DNA of 64,000 nucleotides from Flagellatimonas centrodinii (GTDB taxonomy: Bacteria > Pseudomonadota > Gammaproteobacteria > Nevskiales > Nevskiaceae), in contig NZ_CP092104.1 of the NCBI RefSeq assembly GCF_016918765.2, positions 1,240,001 to 1,304,000 on the forward strand, read 5' to 3'. The notes below the pieces were generated by a model, which was given only the letters and a program-made list of their open reading frames with translations, searched no databases and had not been told where the DNA came from. Numbering within the stretch: the first letter of the stretch is position 1; every line of letters begins with the position of its first letter. Below, in pieces: positions 17,232 through 25,300 of the stretch. The position numbers and the translations under genes were made by a program.

Positions 17232-18194
17232 ATGGACCGTGCCCGGCGGCGACTGCCCCACCTTCTTGTCAGTCTGCTACTGGTGTTGCTGTTGCCGGCA
17301 GCACGGGCCGACCCGCCGGCACTGACCCGCGCATCGGTCTATGACGACCATGCCCGACTGCCGATCGATCAGTACTGGGTCAGCGAAAAATATGATGGCG
17401 TCCGCGGCTACTGGGACGGACAACGCCTCTACACCCGCCAGGGGTACCCCATCGACACGCCACCATGGTTCACCGCCGGCTGGCCCGACGACCTGCCGCT
17501 GGACGGCGAACTGTGGATTGGCCGCGGCCGCTTCGCCGAGGTCAGCGGCATTGTCCGCACCCATCCACCGACGGATGATGACTGGCGCCGGGTGCAGTAC
17601 CGCGTGTTCGATCTGCCCGACACCGCCGGCCCGTTCGATACCCGGCTGCAGGTCCTGCAACAGCGGTTGGCCGCACTGGCGATTCCCTGGTTACAGCCGG
17701 TCCCGCAGTTCCGGGTCGCCGACGAGGTCATGCTGATGGCGCGACTGGAAGCCGTGGTCGACGCTGGCGGCGAGGGGCTGATGCTGCATCATCAGGCAGC
17801 GACCTATCACACCGTGCGCAACCACGATCTGATCAAGCTTAAACCCTATCGCGATGCCGAGGCCCGGGTGGTCGCGCACCATGGTGGTGAAGGCCGGCTG
17901 CGCGGCCTGATGGGCGCCATGACGGTGGAAACCCCGGAGGGCCGCCGGTTCCGGATCGGCTCCGGCTTCAGCGATGCCGAGCGGGCCGACCCCCCCGCCA
18001 TCGGCAGTTGGATCACCTATCGCTACAGCGGCCTCACCGCCACCGGGCTACCGCGGTTTGCCCGCTTCCTTCGGATACGGCCCGAAGGACCGCCACCGGC
18101 GCCGTCAGCGGATCGGTCGGCGCCAGCAGGGCCTCAAGCGCCCGCCGCAACTGTGGACAAGCGGTGCGGTCGCGAATGCGCCATAGCGGACTGA
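17232..18194 (+). CDS. ligE: Secreted minimal ATP-dependent DNA ligase (LigE type)
   Basis: The N-terminal 27 residues form a Sec signal peptide (basic start, LLVSLLLVLLL, cleavage after ARA), so the enzyme is exported to the periplasm. The nucleotidyltransferase motif I is SEKYDGVRGYW, with Lys54 as the adenylated residue. DGELWIGRG is motif III, GEGLMLH motif IV, and LIKLKPYRDAEA motif V. An OB fold follows, ending LPRFARFLRIRPEG. LigE enzymes are thought to seal incoming or extracellular DNA. About 34 Pro/Ala-rich residues follow the expected end and overlap the opposite-strand gene. AGGAG precedes the ATG by nine bases. Confidence 0.88.
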   Translation: MDRARRRLPHLLVSLLLVLLLPAARADPPALTRASVYDDHARLPIDQYWVSEKYDGVRGYWDGQRLYTRQGYPIDTPPWFTAGWPDDLPLDGELWIGRGRFAEVSGIVRTHPPTDDDWRRVQYRVFDLPDTAGPFDTRLQVLQQRLAALAIPWLQPVPQFRVADEVMLMARLEAVVDAGGEGLMLHHQAATYHTVRNHDLIKLKPYRDAEARVVAHHGGEGRLRGLMGAMTVETPEGRRFRIGSGFSDAERADPPAIGSWITYRYSGLTATGLPRFARFLRIRPEGPPPAPSADRSAPAGPQAPAATVDKRCGRECAIAD

Positions 18195-18564
18195 CGTCGC
18201 CCGTCTCCGGCCACGCCGCCAGCGCCTCGGTTCCGATCGGTGTCAGCGCCGAACCGATGGCGGCCGCTGGCGCCGTGATGGCGGTATACCGGTGATGATG
18301 CAGGTCAAGATCGATACAGGCCTGTGCCAGCGCCTGCTGTCGCAGATAGGCTTTTGCCGTGATGGCCTGTGCACCATGGAACGCCCGCATGGGCACGCGT
18401 AACAGCCGCGCCGCCACCCGCGATTGCGGCGGCGGCAACAGGGTGTAGACCTCGGCCGCGTAGTCGTCGTCGCTGGCCGAGAAGGTGGTGGTGGTGACAA
18501 CCATGGCCGACCAGCGGTCACGCAGCCGCGAAGCGCCAAAGCACTGATAGGGAAGTGTCTCCAT
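18034..18564 (-). CDS. Hypothetical protein overlapping the ligE 3' end
   Basis: From the ATG at 18564 (GGAG about ten bases upstream) this frame encodes 176 residues that I do not recognise. It has no signal peptide or membrane helix. Visible features are an acidic SASDDDYAAE, a helix-forming middle (AKAYLRQQALAQACIDLDLHHH split by His residues) and an Ala-rich end. It overlaps the ligE 3' end by 161 bases in the opposite direction. Either this gene or the ligE extension, or both, could be genuine. Confidence 0.4.
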   Translation of the reverse strand: METLPYQCFGASRLRDRWSAMVVTTTTFSASDDDYAAEVYTLLPPPQSRVAARLLRVPMRAFHGAQAITAKAYLRQQALAQACIDLDLHHHRYTAITAPAAAIGSALTPIGTEALAAWPETGDVSPLWRIRDRTACPQLRRALEALLAPTDPLTAPVAVLRAVSEGSGQTAVARWR

Positions 18565-18816
18565 GACACGGATGCTCCGGTGGGCACGAGGGTGACAACA
18601 GGCCCCGAAACGGGCAGCCCAGAAAGGCGATGACGGCGGGCGAGTACCCGCCGCCATCACAGTGCCGGTTCGGAGGGGGAAACTACCCTTGCCGGCGCGG
18701 AGGAGAGGATCCGCAATCCCGAAACATCACTTAATAAGACGCATTAGCAGCCAAATTCCGCACCCTTTTGTCGTTTTTATTTGCATGCAGACCGGCAAGC
18801 CCGCGATATCGGGCAC
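18565..18816. other. Non-coding stretch with an A+T-rich island
   Basis: Between the hypothetical gene and the terminator of the lipoprotein gene I see no gene. Bases 18720-18790 are much richer in A+T than their surroundings (for example ACTTAATAAGACGCATTAGC) and could hold a promoter for the minus-strand hypothetical gene or a remnant of foreign DNA. Nothing more specific can be supported. Confidence 0.35.
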
Positions 18817-18840
18817 AAAAAAGGGCACCCGCAGGCGCCC
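18817..18840 (-). terminator. Intrinsic terminator of the lipoprotein gene
   Basis: On the minus strand GGGCGCC pairs with GGTGCCC around a short loop and is followed by six T residues. It lies about 60 bases after the stop of the 381-residue lipoprotein gene. Confidence 0.7.
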
Positions 18841-18898
18841 AACGAACCGCCGTCGCCACCCTCGCGGGTGACGCCGGCGGGTCTGCTCCGTGAACGTC

Positions 18899-20044
18899 TC
18901 AGGAACGCTTCACGGGCACCGTCTGGGTGCAGGTCTGCCGCAGGGTTTCGAGGTCACCACGGGCGAAGGTATTGCTCATGCCGTCAGGGTCGGTGACGGT
19001 GACATCGCCGTTGGCTTCGAACATCAGGGTGGCGGTGAGGGGGACTTCATCCTCACCCACCGTCTCGGTCTCGCCATTGGTGAGGGTGATGCTGCCGGCG
19101 ACGATGTTGTCGGCGTTCAGTTCCAGGGCGTCGGTGGTTTCCAGATGGATGCCGCCGCCGAGGCAGCTCTCGTCAGCACTGGAGGCGGAGCGCAACGGCC
19201 CATCGAGGAAGAACAGCGGCTCGCCGGTGACATCGCGACGGACGAAGCGGACCGGGGGGATGTCGTCCCCGTTGCCCGTCCGACCGTAGCGAATGGCGAA
19301 GACGCTTTCCTCGGCGGCTTCGCCCTCAACCTGGGTGGCCATGGCGTTGATGATGATCAGGTTCTGGGCGACGCCGCGGGTCTCGAAGCTGTTGCCGCCG
19401 ATGTCCACCGGATCGGCCGGGCCAGCGAAGTGCAGGCCATCGATCTCGACCCGATCAGTACGGGTGGTGGTGTCGTCCACCATCGACCGATAACGCACCC
19501 GGTAGGGGTAGCCATGGAATTGGTCGCCATAGAGGTCATAGGCGCCGTCGCAGGTGCCATCGCCGCAAGGCACATCAAAGCGCGCGGTGTCGAAGCCGCT
19601 GATGGTTTGCAGCGTAACCGACGCGTCGTCCGGGTCTGGCGTGGTACAGCCATAGGCGTAGTTGTTGACCACCGTGGCAACAACGCCATCCTCACCGAAG
19701 AACGGATAGGTGATGGTCTGGTTGGGCTTGCCCAGGTAGTACACGCGACCGCCGTCGTCGCACTCCACCACCGCCGGGCTGGTCGGCACCGGGCGATCGA
19801 TCTGATCGTAGGCACGGCCTTCCAGCGTCACGTCGTAGATCAGGGCCGCCTGGTAGGCGAGGTCATCCGCCGCCAGCGACGCCGGGGCATTGAAGGCATC
19901 GGCGATTGCCGCCGTTGGAATCGCCGCCCAATTGGGAATGTCGAACTCATCCAGATTGTCCGAACTCGACGAACAGGCCGCCAGTGCGAGCGCACTGGCC
20001 AGGGTGCCGGCGAGGTACAGCGAGTGTGTGTTCCGCATCGTCAT
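18899..20044 (-). CDS. Large secreted lipoprotein of unknown function
   Basis: The start at 20044 (or the in-frame ATG at 20038) gives about 381 residues with a signal peptide and lipobox LAAC followed by a serine run, so it is a lipoprotein. The body is beta-rich with internal cysteine pairs (VECDD, CTTPD, VPCGDGTC, ESCLGGG and a C-terminal QTCTQT), suggesting disulfides. I do not recognise the fold. It is transcribed away from the nitrilase-family gene and ends at a clear terminator. Confidence 0.75.
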   Translation of the reverse strand: MTMRNTHSLYLAGTLASALALAACSSSSDNLDEFDIPNWAAIPTAAIADAFNAPASLAADDLAYQAALIYDVTLEGRAYDQIDRPVPTSPAVVECDDGGRVYYLGKPNQTITYPFFGEDGVVATVVNNYAYGCTTPDPDDASVTLQTISGFDTARFDVPCGDGTCDGAYDLYGDQFHGYPYRVRYRSMVDDTTTRTDRVEIDGLHFAGPADPVDIGGNSFETRGVAQNLIIINAMATQVEGEAAEESVFAIRYGRTGNGDDIPPVRFVRRDVTGEPLFFLDGPLRSASSADESCLGGGIHLETTDALELNADNIVAGSITLTNGETETVGEDEVPLTATLMFEANGDVTVTDPDGMSNTFARGDLETLRQTCTQTVPVKRS

Positions 20045-20197
20045 TGTCTTGCATCCATTGTCGTGTTCCCCACGGTTCCGTTGCGGTCTTCGCCGCGCTT
20101 GTAGAGGGAAGGACGACCGGAACGCGTGGATGGTTCCCTCCGCCGCCACCGATCGGGCTACGATGCGGTTCCCCGGTATTGCCCGCAGGAGTCCCGC

Positions 20198-21166
20198 ATG
20201 AAAGTCGCCGCGGTTCAGATCCGCACCCGCATGGGTCAGCTCGACGACAACCTGGCACACGTGGCGCAACTGGCCGCCGAGGCCGTGGCCGGCGGCGCCC
20301 GGCTGGTGGCGCTGCCGGAGTTCTTTACCGGCGCGCTGGCGCCTGCCGTCGAGGCCTATCGGGTGGCGCTACCGGCAGCCGACAACCCCGCCATCCGCTT
20401 CCTGCGCGATACCGCCCGACAGCACACCTGCCACATCGGCGGGTCCATGCTGGTGGCCGATGGCGGCGAGCTGTACAACCGCTACTACCTGGCCACGCCT
20501 GACGGCGCCCTGCACCAACACGACAAAGACCTGCCCACCATGTGGGAAAACTGCTTCTACATCGGCGGCCAAGACGACGGCGTGTTCGAGACTGCGCTGG
20601 GCGGCATCGGTGCCGCGGTGTGCTGGGAATTGATCCGCACCCAGACACTGAAGCGGATGCGCGGCCGCGTCTCCCTGGTGATGACCGGCACCCACTGGTG
20701 GCACATGCCCGACAACTGGCCCGGCGCCGCCACCCTGCTCAAGCGCATCGCGCCCCTGAACCGGCAGATGAGTGAACAGGCGCCGGTAGAGTTCGCCCGC
20801 CGCATCGGCGCACCGGTGCTGCAGGCCAGCCACTGCGGCGCGCTGCGCGGCGACTTCTACCTCAGCCCCTACACCGACACCTGCGTGCCGTACGCCACCG
20901 AATTCGTCGGCGCCACCCAGATCGTCGATGCCGAGGGTCAGGTACTGGCGCGTCGCGTCACCACCGAGGGGCCCGGCGTCGTGTTTGGCGAGATCACGCC
21001 CGGCGCCCGGGCGGCCCCCGTCGCCCCGACACGCGACCAGTTCTGGATCCCCGACCTGCCGCTGTTCCACCGCATGTACTGGGACCAGCAGAATGCCGCC
21101 TGCAAAGCGGTCTATCGGCGCCATGGCCGACAGCGCGGTCTTGATGCCGCCCACGCCAACACCTGA
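20198..21166 (+). CDS. Carbon-nitrogen hydrolase (nitrilase superfamily)
   Basis: CAGGAG upstream fixes the ATG at 20198, giving 322 residues. The superfamily triad is visible: Glu in LPEFF (near 42), Lys in HDKDLPTMWEN (near 110) and Cys in AVCWELIR (near 145). MKVAAVQIRT is the standard first strand. It hydrolyses a C-N bond (amide, carbamoyl or nitrile); the substrate class cannot be set from sequence alone. The unusual WWHMPDNWPG and DQFWIPDLPLFHRMY regions may shape the substrate pocket. An NTF2-like gene follows 14 bases later. Confidence 0.88.
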   Translation: MKVAAVQIRTRMGQLDDNLAHVAQLAAEAVAGGARLVALPEFFTGALAPAVEAYRVALPAADNPAIRFLRDTARQHTCHIGGSMLVADGGELYNRYYLATPDGALHQHDKDLPTMWENCFYIGGQDDGVFETALGGIGAAVCWELIRTQTLKRMRGRVSLVMTGTHWWHMPDNWPGAATLLKRIAPLNRQMSEQAPVEFARRIGAPVLQASHCGALRGDFYLSPYTDTCVPYATEFVGATQIVDAEGQVLARRVTTEGPGVVFGEITPGARAAPVAPTRDQFWIPDLPLFHRMYWDQQNAACKAVYRRHGRQRGLDAAHANT

Positions 21167-21180
21167 ACCCGGACGCTCGC

Positions 21181-21627
21181 ATGGATGCCCAGCCCGACGA
21201 CCGCCGCCACCTCGGTGATAACACCACCTTCGCCCGCGCCTTCGAGGCGGCCTGGGCTGACGCCAGCCCGGCGCGGCTGGTCGCACTGCTGCATCCGGAG
21301 GTCACGCTCTACCAGCCCACCGTGCCACCGCTGCGCGGACGCAATGCGGCACTGCGCGACTTCACCGCCCTGTTCCGCTGGTTGCCCGGCACCCGCGCCA
21401 CGGTGGATCACAGCATGACGCTGGGCGACACCTGCTACATCGCCTTCCGTCTGCAGTTCCCCATCGGCGATGGCAGGCTGGAGGTGCGCGCCGTCGACCA
21501 CTTCGTGCTCAAGGACGGCAAGGCCTACAGCCGCCGCGCCCATTTCGACCCGATGCCCCTCGTCGTCGCCGTCGCCGTGCGGCCGTGGCTGTGGTGGGGG
21601 TTTCTGCGGTACCGCTTCCAGCTTTGA
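21181..21627 (+). CDS. NTF2-like (SnoaL/nuclear transport factor 2 fold) protein
   Basis: The 148-residue protein has the alpha+beta cone pattern of NTF2-like proteins: TFARAFEAAWADASPARLVAL, then LHPEVTLYQPTVPPLRGRNA, a central CYIAFRLQF strand and VRAVDHFVLKDGKAYSR. The last 25 residues are hydrophobic and aromatic. It lacks a signal peptide. It is probably in an operon with the nitrilase-family gene. The fold occurs in small-molecule enzymes and binding proteins, and no function can be assigned. Confidence 0.7.
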   Translation: MDAQPDDRRHLGDNTTFARAFEAAWADASPARLVALLHPEVTLYQPTVPPLRGRNAALRDFTALFRWLPGTRATVDHSMTLGDTCYIAFRLQFPIGDGRLEVRAVDHFVLKDGKAYSRRAHFDPMPLVVAVAVRPWLWWGFLRYRFQL

Positions 21628-21636
21628 ACGGGGGCC

Positions 21637-22158
21637 CTAGGGCGCAGCCGACATCAAACTGCCCAGCGGCGTCATGTCGCTGTTCACGCCCTGGCCGCGA
21701 TGTGGCATGCGCACGAACTCGTTCTGGGCGACGGCGTTCTCGCGCCTGAGCTGCTTCATCAGCTTCTCGCAGTCCTTGCGCCGTGCCTCGCACAAGGCAT
21801 CCATGTTGATCTGCTTGCCGGCGCCACTGCCGCTCACCGTACGCCGGATCACCGACGGATAGGCCACGTGATCTTCCGGCACGAACGACCACAGCACATT
21901 GCGTGTGCGGTCCTCCAACTGCAGCCAGCCGTCATCGTTGGTGCTGCGCCGCAGGCCGTCGCGCTGCAGCAGCTTCTCGTGCGCTTCTTCCACCGTGTAG
22001 AACCCCACCGGCGAAGTGGGGCCAATGTGCATCTCCAGCGTGGCCTGCTCAACCTGCGCCGACACCGCACAAGGCAGCAGCAATAGCCCGGCAGCCACGC
22101 CCTGAATAAGCGACGGGTGGGAACGAAAACATATTGGGGAATACCGATGCGAAGCCAT
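21637..22158 (-). CDS. Secreted hypothetical protein
   Basis: Translation from the ATG at 22158, with GGAGG five bases upstream, gives 173 residues. The N-terminal helix ends in AVSAQ, a typical Sec cleavage site, so the mature protein is periplasmic. It contains LEMHIGPTSPVGFYTVEEAHEKL and two cysteines (CEARRKDC) that could pair. I do not recognise it. The upstream 235 bases to the TonB-receptor stop contain only a terminator hairpin. Confidence 0.6.
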   Translation of the reverse strand: MASHRYSPICFRSHPSLIQGVAAGLLLLPCAVSAQVEQATLEMHIGPTSPVGFYTVEEAHEKLLQRDGLRRSTNDDGWLQLEDRTRNVLWSFVPEDHVAYPSVIRRTVSGSGAGKQINMDALCEARRKDCEKLMKQLRRENAVAQNEFVRMPHRGQGVNSDMTPLGSLMSAAP

Positions 22159-22353
22159 GGTCACCTCCAGACGGGGGCGCCCGGGCGGGCGCGGGAATGG
22201 CGCGTCTATTCTTTAAGACGACTTTTAGCGAAAAAGCCGCACATGGGGTGTGGGTATGGCGGGCGGGGCCCTCCGATCACCACCCTGCTTTACCGCTCGC
22301 GAAGACGGCTTTGCAGGGTGCCGACGCTGCCGCCGTCTGAACCCGGCATGGAG

Positions 22354-22380
22354 AAGGCGGCGGGACAATCCCGCCGCCTT
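22354..22380. terminator. Perfect 12-bp hairpin after the receptor gene
   Basis: AAGGCGGCGGGA pairs perfectly with TCCCGCCGCCTT around a CAA loop. It lies 15 bases past the receptor stop on the minus strand and likely ends its transcript, though no strong T-run follows on either strand. Confidence 0.65.
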
Positions 22381-22394
22381 GTTGCCCCACGGGC

Positions 22395-25300
22395 TCAACC
22401 GCCGAAGCCGATCCCCAGTTTCAGGGTCGGACCCTCGATCGTGCGGTCGTAGGTCTTGCGTTCTTCCACACCGCCATCAATGGCGTCGATGTAACGCTCC
22501 CAGCGGTAACCCGCCGACAGGCTCAGGCTGTTCACCCGATAGCTCAGCCCCAGCGTCGCGCCCACCATCGGCACCGTCTCCGAGGTGCTGCGGCGGGTGC
22601 CGGGCACAGTGCGTTCGGTAATGGTGGTCGGCGTTTGCGGCGGTTGTTGGAAGCCGCTAGCCTGCGTCGCCGTCCAGGCGTAGTACCACTCACTCTCCTC
22701 GCTGTCGGCAATGTCGGTGGTCTGACGACCGAACAGGGCCCCACCGCTCAACGACCAGTCCAGTTCCACCACACCCGACTGCGGGTTGCCGAACAATGGC
22801 GAGGCGGCACTCCAGGTCAGCAGCGGGCCGGTGCCGTCGAAGCCGCGCCGGGCATCAAAGTCGGCCTGATACACGGTGTGGGTCACCGGCCGCTGGCCGA
22901 CAAAGAAGACGTCGACATTCTCGGGAATCATCCAGTCCGGCACCCCTTCCAGCGCCGCCTGGGTCTGCGAGATCAAGCGCGCCCGCCGCACTGCCAGCTC
23001 GACACTGGACCGCGAGAAGGTGCTCAGCTCCAGATCCCGGCGGATCGCCACATCAAACAGACGATAGCTTTCGGAGGCCCGCATCTCGGCCGCCACCCGG
23101 TTGGTACGAGAATAACTCTGCAGATCGATCCAAATCGGCGCCGGAATAGGATTGGTGCACTGTGCCTCGAAGGAGCCGCCTACCAACGGGCAGAAGGGCT
23201 CGGTCTCCCAGGATGCGCCGCCCGCCACCGAGTGGCGCAGATTCCCCTGACGATAGCCCACCGACAGTGTCCACGGCCCCGCATCGGGCCGCCAGCCGAG
23301 CTTGATCTCGCGGGTCTGGCCCCAGCCCAGGTCGGCGCTCTGCACACCCTCAGCGATATCCAGCGGTCCGGAGAAGGCGTCATAGAAGGTCGGCAGCGCC
23401 GCCGTATTGTCAGCATCCACCCGTTGCACCTGCCCGCCCACTTCCAATTGCAGCGGCCAGCGATGACCCGCATCAAACCGCCGCCCGAAGTTCCCCAGGG
23501 TCGACCCACCGCCCCAGTTCTTGGTCACCCGCAGGCCGAACAGTCGCGGCTCGGTGAGGAAGATGTTGGTGGTCAGGCCGGTGTCGTCGGAATTGAGGAA
23601 GGCGCCGGAGATGGCGGTTTCATCAAACACGTTCTTCACATAGGCCATCACGTTCCAGCCCGAGGCTTCGTTCATGAAGATCGCCGCCACGTTGGCCGTG
23701 TAGTAGTCGTCCAGTCGACTGAACTCATGGTCGTTGAAGATGCGCCACCAGGATTCCGACTGCCAGTGCAGATCGGCATGCAGGGTCATCAGCCAGGCAT
23801 TGCCCAGCGGCAGGATGTAGTCGCCGGTCAGGGTCAGGGTGTAGTTGGGCGCATTCGGCAGTTCGTTGCCGGACAGGTCCTTCTCGAAGCCTTCACCGTT
23901 GTTGGGGGCGGTGGCGGGATCCCAGCCGGGATAGTTGGGGTGGAACTGCAGAGTCCCTGCCCCGCTGTCCTGTTCGGTCGGATCCGCCACGTAGGGCAGG
24001 TTGGTGACCGGGTCATTGCCGTTCAGATAGGCAATTTCGCAGCCGCCCGCTCTCCCCCCTCCAACGCCACCCAGGCCTGCGGGGCCCGGAACCCCATCTG
24101 TGGCCGGGTACTTGAGCCCGTCAAACAGCCACTCCGGAAGAATGCAACTGGAGGCATAGGTGGGGAACGGCCGCACCACCACCCAATCCTCGTTGCCGGC
24201 GGTGCGGTCCATCAGGTCGATGGCCTTCTCACCATCGCCGATACGGGTCTTCTGGTAGCCGCCCTTGAAGCCCAGCCGCAGGTTGTCCAGCGCATACCAG
24301 TCGGTCTCGAGTTCGAAGCCCCAGATTTCGGCATCAAAGTTCCGGTTGAAAGCGGAGCGATCGACGATCTCGGAGATCTGGTAGTCGTGGTAGTTGTAGT
24401 AGAACGCCGCCATGTTGACCGTCAGACGGCCATCCAGGAGGGTGTTCTTGGTACCAATTTCGTAGGCGTTGATGAACTCGGGCTCAAAGGTTCGCGGCCG
24501 CGTCGCCGAGACCGCGCCAAGTCCCTGTGCCTGGATCGGGTCGCCGTAGTAGGTGTAGACAAACCCCGGTGGGTTGGCCCCCCCCGCCTTGTAGCCACGG
24601 CTGAATGACCCGTACACCAGGGTCTCGTCAGTGAAGCCGAGATCGGGCTTCCAGTCGAGCACGATGCGGCCGGTGGGCTCGCGCCAGGTTTGCGAAATGA
24701 CTTCGGCGGTCGGGTAGCCGACCGTCAGAGACGCCAGGGTCCAGCTGGGGATGCGCGGGGCATCCTTTTCATCCTCCGACCAGCGCGCGCCCACCGTCAG
24801 CTTCAGGTCGGGCGTGATGTTGTAGTAGGCCTCGCCGAATATCGCCTGCGAGTGCAGGGTGTAGGGGTTGCGACTGAGGAAGTAGTTATGGCCCTTGTCA
24901 TTGAGACTGCCGATGGGGTTGGGATCAATGTAGACACACTGGATCACACCATAGACCTCCGCCGGATCGCCCGGCGCATAGCCATTGGGCAGGCAGACGC
25001 CGTTGTCGCTCACCCCTGCGACATACGGCAGACGTGTTGGGCCCGAAGTGCCACTACCCAAGGCCGCAATCAAGCTGATGGAGTTGAAGAAAACGTAGTA
25101 CTTGTCCTCCGTGGTATAGCGCAGATAGTTGGCGCCCAGACTGAAGTTGAACGGCCCGTCAAAGTCGGAGGCAATGCGCAGTTCCTGGCTGAATTGGCGC
25201 GATTCAGCGGTGGAGATATCCACCGCCACCAGACGATCGGAGCAGCCGAGTTGTGGGTCGCAGAAGATGCCGCCGTTCTCACCCTCCAGCAAAACACCCT

